Shown here: piece by piece, positions 49,842-63,472 of the stretch
How positions within the stretch are numbered: the first letter of the stretch is position 1
Layout: each line of letters begins with the position of its first letter
Source: Dioscorea cayenensis subsp. rotundata
Taxonomy: Eukaryota > Streptophyta > Magnoliopsida > Dioscoreales > Dioscoreaceae
Assembly: GCF_009730915.1 (NCBI RefSeq)
Contig: NW_024088551.1
Location: 1 to 64,000, forward strand
Direction of reading: 5' to 3'
Length of the DNA stretch: 64,000 nucleotides
Translations under genes and position numbers: made by a program
The notes under the pieces: generated by a model
Told to the model about the DNA's origin: nothing
Database searches by the model: none
The model's input: only the letters and a program-made list of their open reading frames with translations

Positions 49842-52800
49842 TCACTGGAGAAGTTCACCGAACTCCAACTGCAATTACAAAATAAAGTTCAGATGCTTAT
49901 CGTACAAAATACATTACAGGACACTACAACTTGCAGTGAGATTGGTTCATTCTATCTGTGCACAGTTTGATGAAAGAAAATAATGAAATCTTAATGTAAT
50001 CTGTGCTTAGGTTGTTAGCATGATGATGTTAAATATTTCTAAAAAAAAAGTGATTATTATTTCTGGAAATACTCCTTTACCTTTGCCTCTTCACAGGCCA
50101 GCTTCATTCTCCGGTACTCCTGTTGGGCACGATAAGAACGAAACATGGTCTGGACACGCACAACGGATCTATTTATCCGATCTTCAGCTTGCTCCTGACC
50201 AACCAGAAAGAAATCCTCCTCCACTACACTTTCTTGTTCCTTGTCTACTTTCATTGTCTCTGGTTCTTCTACTTGGATACCTCGTAGGCCTTTCCTCTTC
50301 AAACGCCACCGTAGAACTGCCTTCTCAAGTATTCCAACTGACCAAACTATTTTAGTGTAGTGTCTTCTAGCACAGTAGCCTCTAAAAGCAGCCTGAGATA
50401 GCATGGCCAGAATATATAGTTGGAAAACATCAAAAATGAACCGACAATAACACTTGATACTCTGTGTCAATCTTTAATATATCTTCAGACCATTATACAA
50501 AAAGGAGGATTTAGCATAATTAGTGAATGATATGAAGAAGAAGAATATATTGCCTAGTGAAGTGTCTATTATTTTCCCATCCATCATTTCTGTAGTTCTC
50601 TTCATGCATGAAGGTATAAGCATTAACAGGACAAAGTCAAGTTTCCAGAAAAACAAAACAGAAATTATGATTGATTTCATTTTATCAGAGGTTGTCCAGT
50701 AAGCAAAATAAGCCCATTAATCAAGATGAAGAGAAGTGTTCTTGTGCTTACTTGGATTTTGATAACCTGCTTTCTCATGTTAAGAAAATTCCTTCTGGCC
50801 TGCCAGGTGCGGAAATGTCCCTGTATTCGTGCTGCAGCCTTCAACATTATGCGCCTATTGTGGCTACGGTAGGCATGCTGAATCCTCAGAGCAGCAACTA
50901 TTGCCTTGGCTTCCAACTCAGGTTCAACCAACTGGACGGCTTTTGTTTTTAGCTTCAATGCTCGCTCTCGAAATGCAGCTTGTATGCGATCAGCCGCATC
51001 AGCAGCATTCCGATATGCTGCTAAAGAATCTTTCAAACAGAGTTCTTGTTCACTGAGATGCTCGATACTTTCATATCTTGTTAGACTACTTGAAGCGGGT
51101 GCTGTTGGTCCGCTAATGTTCCCTGACAAGGACATGGCCTGGAAATGTGCTGTTAGTCCCTTTTCTGAAAGGTATATAGCCAATCCATCAAACCCCCCAT
51201 TAGATGCAAGATCAGCAGCAAGACACCCTCCTGGACATTCTGGAGTCGGATCTGAAACCAAGCTTGCATTTGCCCCAGCAGACAAAAGAGCAGCGACCAT
51301 CTTTTCCCTGCATGCAGTTTTAAGTGAACTGATGCTTCTGATAATACTGAAAATCCTAAAATTAAACTGAGGCTAAACATTTGCTTCCATGGATGGCTGA
51401 AGAATTAACATTGCTTTGAACATCTAATGGCGTTCTCAGAAATAAACAAAATCCAAAAGCAGCATCAGAGAGAAATCTTGCCTAATAAAAACATGACAAT
51501 TTAGGGAAGCTAAAGTAATATTTGATGTGAAACATTTCACAGGGAAATTAATATGTCAGACAAGGAGAATGAAATTGACTTGATGCGTTGCTAAAACTAT
51601 AGGTAGCAGCGATACCTGAGATCAACAAAGTGTAAAACAGGAGGCACGCAAACAAGAGCATGACCAAGTGGATTATCATTATTATTATTATATGAAATTA
51701 TAGGATAACGAAAAAAGGGTGCACCATCAATATTTTGACAAAGATTTTACTACATTAAAACAATACAAATAACCTAGCACCGATTTTGACTTTAAAGCAA
51801 TGATTTAAAAAGGTACCTCCCAAGAGATGCAGCCCAATGCAATGCCGTCCAACCAGAAGCATCACGGAAATCCAATGACAAGCCTGACAGTGAAAACAAA
51901 TGAATAGCCCACACGTAATCCAGAATAACACAGAGATGGATAACTCCTTGACCTTGTGAATCAAGGGGGGTTTTTTTACATCCATCAACTATTTTTGTCA
52001 ACAGCCATTCTTGTAATTTATTTCTCAAAATCAGCTCAAACAATCCCTGAGTATCAATGGAGGACGAATCCTTATTATCAGAAGTTGACTTGATCATATT
52101 TGCCCAGCCCTTTTCCACTAAAGGAGATGTTGCTGAAGCAAATTTCTTTGCCTCCTGCAAGTTGCCTGGCTTTACTCGGTTAGACATAACAGATAGGTTG
52201 TCTGTAGAAGAGAAGAGCAAATGAGCAAGCCTCATCTGGATCTGAAAATCTTTCCACTTGGCCTCAGCATTCTTAACTTCTGATGGAATCCCACCAGGCA
52301 ACAGAGCAGTAGAGCAGTAGTCAAAACTGCAAACCCGGCTAATGGGCGTATACCCATCAATTGTCAAATAAAGATCAACCAAGCCAGGCATATGGGGCTG
52401 TGCAGTAAACCGATAAACTCCTGCCTGGACGATTTCCATAGGAACACATGTCCCATCAACAATGCAACAAATCTCATGTCCTGCTAAATGTTTTTGTGAT
52501 TCAGGAAAACCCCCAATCACTAAAACCTGCAATCACAGAAAATAAATGTACCCCAACATTACACAAATATGGCTGATTAAAATGCTGCATTCATAAGATA
52601 AATGGTATACAAAAGCCGGTGCTGTGATACTAAAACAATAGTGAACTTGTGTTTATGTTCATAGAATAGTAGAAGATCCATAAACTTGCTTTCCTAACAG
52701 CTCTCTATCTCTAGGCAGAGCTAAACAAGAATTCTGGGGATAAGCACTGATGTCTTAAAATAGTATGATCTCATTTCACATCATAGCATTGAAGGTGGGC

Positions 52801-55800
52801 ATCATGAAGGCTCACATACTTGTCAACATCTTTAGATTTGCTGACTATGATAAAAAAATCTAATCAGTGCTAGAGTAATCTCATGTACTTGAGGAAGCTA
52901 TATCAATTAGAACCTATCAAGCCTGGCCTGAGACATTGAATAGCAGCAGTTGCAAACACATTATTCTCACCCCCTCACCAAGCAATTTTCAGTCATGCTG
53001 CTCAAACTTATAAGTTAGAAAAGCTTCAAGATTCCAAGTATAAAACATGCAGTGACAGACTTGCTATTCTTTACATCACCCATCAGACCTATAACATGAA
53101 TTGAAGAATATAATGATTTGAAGAATATAAGATCAGCATCTCCGTGGTAGTGAAAAAAAATTAACAAAAGAACACCAACCTTTCAAAAAAATTAACTATA
53201 CAAATTATGATCTCAAATACTTCATGTAATTAACTTCATAAAATTGACAAAAGATTTGAAACTGACAATGCACAGAAAGCAGAAGATTTTAACAGTTAAT
53301 CATGACCTTTGAAATGTTCAGTAACCAAAGATATAAGCGCAGATAATCAACATTTTAAAAGGATAATATAATGAAGAAATATTCTGTTCCGATAGAGAAC
53401 CTTAGTTTCCTCTGTGGAATACCCCCACGCAGGTGAGATGTCTACAATGCAGAATAGCTCTTGAGCTGAGGGGTCATTTTCTGTAACAGCTGAATCTGGA
53501 TTTAAAAATTCGCTGTCAAGTTGTAGATCATTGAAAAAGCCAATGGAATCCCACCTTTCCAAATTATTCTGCTTAGGGAATCCCACCGTTTCACTGACAT
53601 CCTCAGGTAACCTGATTTCACTTGATTGATAATGGCTACTTGCAGCTCCAAACGATTGTGCCGGTCCCTGTTGATTCTCCAACAATTGAAAATTCCCGAT
53701 AGTGGCTCCATTAATTCCAAAGATACCATTATCACTACACGGAGCATTTGGTTGGCAGCTACCAATACCTTGGGAACAAGAAAGGCTTCCCTAAACACAG
53801 ACAAGAAGCAGCAGTTAATGCATAATAAGCAAAGGGCTGAGAATAGAGAGGTTTGACAAGGCCCAATTACAGTTAGATTTACAATCACCTCACAATTTCC
53901 CTAAATCATAGACCCTATATATTTCTAAAAAGAAAAGAATGGAGAACTATGGTTGTCCAGAAAACTTGACAGAACAGTCTCCTGAAAATAATTAGTCATA
54001 TCAAGTCTAGAATTTTCAAGCATCAAGGGAACAAAGAACAAGTTTAACCATATGCAAATTTCATCTGAAACAAGAAGAAGATCAGAGTTCCAACCAGAAA
54101 TCAAAACAACTGAGCAAGGGTTTAGTAGACCTCAGAGACATCAAAGAAATCCTAGAATTTGGTACAGACTAATATACTGTAGCTACAAGTTTAACTCACT
54201 GAACAGCTCAATGTGAAGGCTTTTTCAGGAAAAATTTAAGCAAGAACAAGTATTCATAGCATGACCAGCATACCGTGATGAATGATTTAAAAACTAATGT
54301 AAACCAAATAGATACAGAAAGCAGAAAACCAATCAATAGCTTACTACTCACATTATTAATGATATTATTTACTTCTCGGTGTGATGGTTGTTCTAATGCA
54401 GAAACATCACCTGAAATAGAGCAGTCATATATGAGGAAACTCTCTAACATGAACAAATTTTTCAGTAACATCAAGATATTACCTCCTCTGTCTGAGGCAA
54501 AATCCACATAGGGCGATCCCCCCACCAGATCTGACCATTCCAGTGTGTTGATCTCATGAAGTGTTAACTCATGATTCGTAAGTTCATTGACTTTCTCGAA
54601 CTGTGATGTACCATACCCTGACACAATTTAACATATGTTATCATTCAACATTAACAGCCTAGGGTCTAATGCAAATATAAGTTCTGATCAAGCAGTGAGC
54701 AAATAAAATGACAGATCATTGGACATGGCCATCTCACCAGTATTTGTTTCAGGATCACCTCTAGAATTAATTTCTTCAGACATAACTCCGGAAGTAGACA
54801 TTTCTGATTGGGCTGAACCACTACTTGAATCCACCGGTGCTATTGGGGAATCAATATGCTTGACAACGTTCCCAGCCAAATCCCCCTCACATTCCACTGA
54901 CTCCGGATGTTGTTGAATTATGTTTTCCTGAAACAAACACAAGAAAATAAAAAGGAAATTGCATCAAATTTATATAAGAAAGAATGAAAATTTCAAGTCT
55001 AAGAAACATATATATCAACAATCTAAATTTGCTACAGAATCATATGCCGAAATTGGCACATCAATAAAAACAAATCGATATTCCAAATCTAGAATACCTA
55101 TTAGTCTTCACATTTAAATGAAGGTGAACGTACATAGTTCAGGTTAGGTTCCATGCATGTCGATAGCAAAAGCTTGGTGAATGTACAACAAGATGCCAAA
55201 AGAATAGGTAAAATATAAAAAACCATTTGGAATCTTGACTGTTCCTTCTATAAATGTATTTGTCATCATCATTGTTGGTGCCTCCTAGCAAGGATTGCCA
55301 ATTGATCAAGCTAGTCATGAGAATTGAGCTTGAGCCGAGTACGAGCTGGGCCTAGCTCAATCAAGCTCACCCATTTACAACCCTGAACCTGGCTCACAAT
55401 CTGATTGTCAATGTGACCAAAAATCATGGGTTCCTCGATCCTTGGTATGATGCTTAAAGATGGTTTACAAGTTGTCTCCTACTACCTAATAACTTAGATC
55501 TTTCAAGTATTGTCTCCTTCAAACGTTCTAGTTTATTATGATGGCATCCATTTTGCTGAAACTACAAACAAAACAATGGGAGCGTCATTATTTCAGCAAG
55601 TCTAATTAATGTCCAACCTACACTATACATACTAGTTTAATTTAACCAGTCATTTTTTTATTTTTGGAAATAAAATATACAAAAATGAAAAATAAAAAAT
55701 AAAAGCTAATGGAAAAAGAACCTCTGATGTCTGACGATAATGCACAAGAACTATTCGTTCCAAATCCCTGAGAAAAAAATATGAAATAATGTTTTTAGGT

Positions 55801-58800
55801 GAAATTTAAAATATCAACAATGAATAAACTCAAAAGCAAAGATCATAAATCTAAACAAAAAAGCAATATATGATCCATTTAATTAGTAATTATCATTAGC
55901 CAAACCAAGAAAACATGTCAATACAAGTTTAGCAGTCAAATTACATCAGAACAGACAATACATCTCAACTTGTAACCATATACTCTTGCTTTTCACAACC
56001 AAAGATATATGATGATCTAACACCAAGCATGTCATGATCCTAATTTGATGATAGTAAAAAAGAGAGACCTAGATATCGTATTGCATCATATAGAACCTTG
56101 ATTTAATCATATATGTCATTGCATCATCAAAATTAACGTTGGCATGGCTTGATTTACTGTATGGAGCCAATTATCACCACATGGAAAGTCAGAAGCCTTC
56201 AATTATTGGCTGGTTGATCTAGCACTATTTTATCTGAGCCAATTAACTTCACAAGTTATTCCCTTACGATATCTTCAAAACACCATAGAAATTGTCATAC
56301 TGGAGTTACTCCTGCATTTATTTGAGCAAGGGAAATTTCTAAATTACTGAAAAAAATTTTGCTTCTTGCTTCATGAGATGCAAAATTCCATCAAAAGGTT
56401 AAAAGCATTAACTGTAATGATCCTGTAAATTGAGTGACAAAGCAGAGACTGAAAGGTTCTAACACAAACATCATTATCATAACACTAGTTAGAGAGAGAG
56501 AGAGAGAGAGTAGAAATTGGAAAAACATACTTATCAAGAAGCCAGTAACACCTACGATAAAAGCAGGGATCATCCTCACTGCGTGCATAGTACACATGGA
56601 TCCTTTCTTCATTACCAATCTATAACAAGCCATAAACAGAATTACTCATTTTTATTCCATAAAACTAAACAATACAAAACCACAAGCTTATTAACCTTGT
56701 GGTTATAATGCTACTAGTCTAGTGTGATTAGGTGGTTAGGGTGAGAAGAAGTAGAAGGGAAGAATGATCATGATCAATATGATCAAAAAAAGACAATTAA
56801 CCTAGCTACCTCAAATTTCTTCATGGGGTATCCTAATTCAGATTTTCTATGGCACTACAAAAAGTAAGAAACAAAAGCCAGAATGATGTTCTCAGACAAT
56901 AGTAACTTATTCCTTCCCATAAAGTTACAGTTCAAGGAGCAAGGTATTCACAAGCAGATTATCTAAGAGCTTAATGCCAGTTCAAGTCAGAGAATGTGTC
57001 ACTGGCACATCTGAAATCAAAATCAACCAGAAAGATTACACTACAATATTTAAAAATTTTCATTCCTAAGTCCCTGTAACAGTAATAAGGAATCTAAAGT
57101 TCATATGATTAGCACTATGGCTGTCTCTGTAAAATGGTTCTATGTCATTTAAACATATTTGATTCACCTTGTTGAATTTACTAACCTCAAGGTGTTTCCT
57201 CAAAAGAAAGAATAGACAGAGATAGATAAAAATAAGAAGATCCATCATTATAGATTTCAAAGTTAAACTTCATATAAGGGAATGCTTTGGTTGCTAACCT
57301 CAGAGTTCTCTCTATATTAAAACAAGATCCACCTAAACTTAGCCCTGATTTTCTGTCATGAATTAATATAAATGCAGATGAGTAAAGGCAACCTACAGCA
57401 AGAACATATATATATATACCTCAAGAATATATTGCATGGACAGTGATCTTGTAACTTCAGAAAAACAAACTCATTCCGCTTAAAGTGTGAGGCATTTATT
57501 TATTAACATTTGGTAATGTTTATATCTCGACTTAAGAAAGCATCGTGCATAAGGATTACAAAATATAAGAAGTCATAAAACTATGTTTGAGTTAGAAATA
57601 TAGCTAGTTATTCTTCTCGTGGCCACAAAGCAATACAGCACCAAAAAAATGCTGAAAGATTAATGACTCAATGATTTCGAAAGATTACCAACATGGTTCC
57701 CATAATTCACAACACAAGGCTTAAGTTTGACATTACACGAGTCGAGCAAATTACTACACTCATAGAACTTGACATTCTACTAAGATTTGGAAGGCACTGA
57801 AAGAAAATGAAAAGATAAAACCAAGTAGCATTTCATAGAACTAGAAATAAGCCTATCGCAATATGATGTCCGAAAAACTAAAACAAAAGTTCAAAGAATA
57901 GCAGTGAAGACAAACTAACTTTTAGTTTCTCATGTGCTTCTTGAACAGTCTTTCCATCCTTCTTCTTCTTCCAATTATGGCCATCTTTTCGGAAGTTGCG
58001 CAACATTTTCCGATCAAAAAACCTAACAGTGCCACCTAAAGCAAATTAAATTAGAAGAAAGATTGATTGGTCCAAAACGTTGCTATGTGGATAAAATAAA
58101 ATAACTAATCCACACAAAATGAAATTAAAGATAAAAGAGAATATTATATATGTATATATATATTGAAAGTATATAAAACATAGTTATACAGTTATATATA
58201 GCATATATAGTCAATATGGCTCTCCACAGTGCAACGTCAATCTGGTTATTTCCTGACCACAAACACACAACGCCTAAGAAGCTATCTTAAACTTTGAAAT
58301 AATGTTGAAATTTGCATATGAAATGAAACTCATGCTGCTGCTCTCCAATCATTTGGTGCATGCTGCATGCTATTATCACACATTCAACTAATGGTAGAAT
58401 GTCAGTACTAAATTTGCCAAAACCTCAGCCCCCTTGAACCTCATGCTTGTTTTGAGAACTTGAAATCATATTTAAGATGAATTGGTTGAGAAGTAAACCA
58501 GCGGTTTAAGGTGTGGTGTGTCCTAAAGCTAATTGACAAAATAAAGTCAAATTCCTCAAAATTGACAATGTTCTGCCGGCTAGGCATCATGAACAAAGAC
58601 AAGATGAGATGAAAAGCATATTGGCCAGTGACAGTGAGGCCACTAGAGAAGGGAAAGACTGATACTACTGCCATTTCCATGTATCAAACAAGTTATACCA
58701 AGCTTAATTAGAGAGAAAAAGGAATGGCACTTGCTAGAGAGAAGGATCATATATGACAAAAGAAGTGAAACACTTCATATAAGTCTCCATTTCTTGGTTC

Positions 58801-59492
58801 AATAGGAACACTGGACAATGACCAGTTAACTCAAATCCCTTCTTGTTCTCATATAGACTAGCTTTTACACTCATATCATTTCAGGCTGATCATCAAGCTA
58901 GTAAGGCAAACTATAGAAGAAGAAACCCACCACAGTCATGGATTCGTGAAGCAAGCAAAGTAATCCAAAATTATATGTTAGTAACTAAGCCTTTCGCAAA
59001 AGATTCCATAGTGATAAAAAAAAAAAACAATGATCTTTTGTCCATAAAATTTCAATAAATAAAAAAATAACCACTTGCTCTCATGCTCTTGATTCAGTCC
59101 AAGGACCGAAATTTACGCAAAAACAAAAAAACATAAAACCAAACAAAAAAATCGGCAAAAAAAAAGAACAAAACATAAACAAAGACAGCAAGACTATACT
59201 TGGGGGAAGTTCAACGGGCTTGGGTTGAAGCTTAAACCGAGTGTAATTAGAAAGCAAAGCATGAACCTCATTCGGACGGAACCACCTACTCGCCGCTTCC
59301 TCCATCAATCCCTCTACATCCAAATCTACTCAAGAAAACCAAGTAAAACTCCTCAGAGACTTCTCGGATCAAAAGAAACACAAAAAACAAGGCAATCCGA
59401 ATGAAATTTTCGATGATTCCGCTACTACCTGCTGTGTTATGGAATCCATGGATCTCAGCGCCGGCGAGGTGCTCCGAATCGGTGGATAACAT
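49842..59492 (-). CDS. CAMTA: CAMTA calmodulin-binding transcription activator
   Basis: CAMTAs bind CGCG-type promoter elements and respond to Ca2+/calmodulin in cold and defence signalling. Exons on the minus strand are 59492-59429, 59325-59200, 58035-57920, 56619-56531, 55767-55722, 54927-54738, 54617-54483, 54410-54352, 53790-53401, 52526-51817, 51307-50752, 50392-50081 and 49868-49842: 2820 nt, all in phase, 939 residues. The CG-1 DNA-binding domain spans about 22-147 (RWFRPNEVHALL, FRKDGHNWKKKKDGKTVQEA, RRCYWLLDK). A TIG/IPT fold runs about 387-475 (ISPAWGYSTEETKVLVIGGF). Ankyrin repeats include DASGWTALHWAASLGR. IQ motifs such as ADRIQAAFR, ALRIQHAYR and ARIQGHFR follow, then a basic helix VLRWRLKRKGLRG that fits the calmodulin-binding site. 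The EIHGF N-terminus resembles rice CBT and Arabidopsis CAMTA5/6, but the subgroup is my inference. No breaks. Confidence 0.95.
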
Positions 59493-59660
59493 GGTGCCGA
59501 TCGCTGGATTCGAGATCGGAGAAGAAGTAAACCCTAGCGCTCGTTAGAGAGAGAGCTCGGGGAGGGAACGATGAAGAGAGAAAGAGAGAAAAAGATAAAG
59601 AAATAATGGGAAAGGATGAGTGGGCCCACGAATGGGCCTTGTCGGTAGTGGGCCCGCGTT
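59493..59660 (-). promoter_or_regulatory. CAMTA 5' UTR and three clustered TGGGCC (site II type) motifs
   Basis: A GA-rich plus strand (59543-59603), i.e. a CT-rich leader on the gene strand, is followed by TGGGCC at 59621, 59633 and 59649. The one at 59621 is the palindrome TGGGCCCA. Such motifs are common in promoters of broadly expressed, growth-linked plant genes. Confidence 0.6.
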
Positions 59661-60104
59661 GAGATTCGGTATACTTTTCGTTAATCCTAGGACTTTAAAC
59701 GGGTCGGATTTGAATGTGTACTGGATCCGAATCCGGATTTTGTTTCTTGTATTATTTTTTTTTTTAAGAAGTTGCGTTTTTTCCCTTTTAAGAAGTTGCG
59801 TTCATTTCGGGAGGCGTGGATGGAGCGGGGAAAATGTCATTTTTCTAAATCGAAAGAATTGATATCATTTTCAGTATTTATAATGTTTCATTAGTGAATG
59901 AAGCTAAAAAGTTCGGAAATTAAGTGAACTTATATGAATTAAAAAATAGCACTGTTAGTGAATGAAAATTTATTTTTATAAAATGACACATTTTCCCCTA
60001 CTTCAGTTAAAATAATTATTAAATAACTTCAGGAGAAAAGAACACAAGAAAAGTCAGACTACTTTCCTCATTTTCTTTAAATAAAAGCCCTGAAGATGTA
60101 AAAA

Positions 60105-60605
60105 TAACAAATAAATAAAAAAAGTAGTAATTTACAAAATCAATTTAAAACTTTTGTATATGTTTCAATGTTTTTGAAAAAGATGGATTATGGTAATTAG
60201 AATTCTGTGCTGTCATTTACTACTAAAAAAAACTTAATAAAAAATCCAAATTTCTTTATTAATGAATTTTCTGTATTGGAATTTACATAAAAAAGAAAAG
60301 GTTTTTTATTTCTTATAGAGAATTTGAAAAACACTTAAAAAAACATGGGAATACAAATTAAATTAAATTTTTTTAATCAATATTTTACAATTTCAGATAA
60401 AATTTTATTGCCATTATTATTTTTATGCAAATAAATAAATTTAATTAATAACCCATTTAAAATTTTTGGAATGCATCTCAATATTTTTGGGGAAAAAAAT
60501 GTATTATGTTAATTAGACTTTTATGCTTTATTTATTACTAAAACAACTCAATAAAAAATCTAAAACTGTTTACTAATGACTTTTTAATGTGAAATTTAAA
60601 TATTA
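60105..60605. repeat. Diverged direct duplication with ~318-bp period
   Basis: The stretch around 60181-60285 and that around 60499-60605 share a series of blocks in the same order. They are ATTATG(G/T)TAATTAGA, TTTA(C/T)TACTAAAA, CAATAAAAAATC-like, ACTAATGA-like and GAAATTTA-like. Many substitutions lie between them, so the duplication is old. Confidence 0.55.
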
Positions 60606-63305
60606 AATAACATTATTTTCAAATTCTTGTAAAGTATTTTAAAACACAAAAAAAGGAAAAAAAGGAAAAAATATAAATTTACAATAATTTCTCAAAATTA
60701 GAAATAAATATGGACAAATACGATCGTGCATTGTATGATTAGTCCCCGTACTAATGTACTATCATTGAAAAAGTGGTGGGTGATGCATAGACAAATCGTC
60801 GAGCCATTACATTGTACAAAAACACTATTCAAATCAAAGTTGGAGGATATTGTAGCATCATTGTTCACACGTTGCTCATTGGTCTCATTTGAGAGTTATA
60901 ATATTCACTTATTCAGTGTTATAAAGTAGAAAAAATTTATAATTGTAAATTGTGATCTCTAATATATCATTTTAGGCACAAGTGACAAATCATTATTGTC
61001 TCGTGTGTTAACCTACCTCACATGATAAATTTTTATATAATCGATAAAATATTATAACTTGTGCATTATTGTGTTTGTCGATTTCTTTTAATATCCTCTT
61101 GTGTAGTAATGACTCATGTTGTTTTTGTCAATAAATAAATCAAATAAATAATTATATGTCCCCGTTCAATGAAAAAACCAGTGGACCCATGTGATAGTCA
61201 GGGCTATCCATAATTCATTCATCAAATCAACCATAAAAAAAAGTTGATATTGATTTTTTAGAAAAATCTCTTCCTCCCAAACATTATCAATGTGAACCTG
61301 AGATTACAAAGTTTTTTGTCGATTTCATAGCCTTGAATTAAGTCATGGTAAATTTCAATTGTAAATTTTAACTAAACATATGTTAATTTTATTATATAAA
61401 ATCCAAAATATATAGGTTGCTATCGATCAAGTTTTTCATTAGAAAATTAATAAATTTTAAAATAAAATATATATAATAAATATATAATTTATTTTATGAT
61501 AAATATTTTTAATTCAAAATATTTTCCACTCTAAATAAAAATAAAAAAGTTTTTGTATTGTTCGACATTAAAAAAAAAATGCATCATGCAACATGACTAT
61601 GAATCAATTAAGTGAAAAAAAAATAAGTCATATGAATTAATATGAAAAACAACATACTTTATGTCAAAATAAAAAAAAATAATTCAAATTATTTTTACTT
61701 GAAATAAAAAATAATAATATTTTAATTTATACTTTTATAATATAGAAAAATCACCAGACATATATATTATTTTCATCTCAATCATATATTCAAAAGATTT
61801 AAATTTTCGATCATGTATAAAAAATTTAAATTCTTGATCTCTGATAAATCAAGAAAATAGTCATATCCAAGTTCAAGTGGATATGAATGCATTTATTATT
61901 TTTTTATTTTTTTATCGTTTAAGTGACAATGTGACATTGGAAAAGTAAGTCATGTAAGTCAATGTGGAAGCATAGCAATAATAAATGGTCAATTTCAGTC
62001 TATAGTCATGTTGATTGGCAGTTAGCATGTATGATTTGGATCTGGTCACATATGAAGGTGGTTGAATCCAAATTGGTTTTCCCTTTGGGTAATATGTCCC
62101 TTTGTTTAATGTCCCACACCCTTTGTTTTATCACTAATAATAGATGTGGGGATGCATATGATTCTCATTTCCTAAAAATTCACATAAAATTTAAAAAAAT
62201 AATAATAATAATTTGTTTTTCTTTTCAAAACATTAATGAGATTTGCGTGTTCCCATTGTTCACATGTATCATATGGTTTACTATTTTTTTTAGAGTGTGA
62301 CTACGACCACAAAAACTTTCGATATAAACCTGTTTATATACAAACAGAGTATTATAGTGCTACTCTTTCTGATCCTATTTATTTATGTTCATTTTAATTA
62401 ATTTATATTGATAAAAAAACCGATTAAAAATAATTAATAGTTTTAAATTTATAAAAAAAATACACAAACTTTCAATAATTGGTTCATCAAAATTCTATTA
62501 AATTATTATTATTTTAACTATATACTTATACATTTTATTTTCTCACTTTCAAAATAGTGTTTTACAATTTTTTTAAAACATTAAAATATATTAAATATGA
62601 AAAGGTGTATAAATAGGACCGAAATGGGAGTATAAAACCATCTTCGAGCTAGTCATGGCAAAGATTCTCAAGCCATGTTAAGCCATGTTAGGCCGGCCCA
62701 CTGGGCTACTGACGTGTTCCTTAGTGGGCTAACCCTGGTCACGGCCCATTTCATATCTTTAGAGATACTTATCTCAAATGAATTTGTGCATGAGATGAAA
62801 AATAGTTTTGTGATAATTTATAGATTATTAACTGAGGTAATATTTTAATTTTTATGCATATATATATATATATATTAAATATATTAGTTAGGAAAATATC
62901 ACTTGCATGAAGTTGGTTTAACTATAGTATTCCTTAACTTTTTTTCCATGACGGAAAAGAAATATTTTTTTTACAAAATATTCATAAATGTGTACATTCG
63001 TTGAGCTAAAACCTTAATAAACCTATGCTTTTTACTGTACATGAACTTTGATTTTCACGTCACAACATAAATAGCATGATTAAATAAATGAGTGACATCT
63101 AATTTAATCTCAAACAAATGGACAAAACATGAATGTAAAATTCAAATATGTTTCTTTTTGTAATTTTTTTTAAAAACAACATAAATAATACCGTAAATAA
63201 ATATATTATATTTAATTTATATATAATGAATATACTCACGAGTGATGCATGATGATAGAATCTCCACATGTGTTGGGTAAGGGTGTGTAAAATTTAAAAA
63301 ACATG

Positions 63306-63405
63306 CGCACACCCTTGACGAGTGTCTCTCGAGTGAATGAGGATGATCAGTATTTACACACACCCTGATGAGTTTCTCTTTAGTGAATGGAAATGATTAT
63401 TGTTT
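63306..63405. repeat. ~50-bp imperfect tandem duplication
   Basis: Two units contain CACACCCTTGACGAGTGTCTCT and CACACCCTGATGAGTTTCTCT-like text followed by AGTGAATG and ATGAT. They are adjacent and diverged by several substitutions. Confidence 0.65.
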
Positions 63406-63434
63406 GGTGCCCATATGAAGTGCATGAGTTATCC

Positions 63435-63436
<2 letters not shown>

Positions 63437-63471
<35 letters not shown>
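63437..63471. repeat. (TAA)n microsatellite
   Basis: About eleven uninterrupted ATA/TAA units; no gene lies nearby. Confidence 0.9.

Positions 63472-63472
<1 letters not shown>

Noticed and set aside
50020-51370. Plus-strand open frames opposite the CAMTA IQ region.
   Set aside because: They are antisense shadows of conserved CAMTA exons with no domain of their own.
63437-63471. Regular spacing that might suggest a CRISPR array or satellite.
   Set aside because: It is a plain (TAA) microsatellite; no spacer-repeat structure exists in the window.
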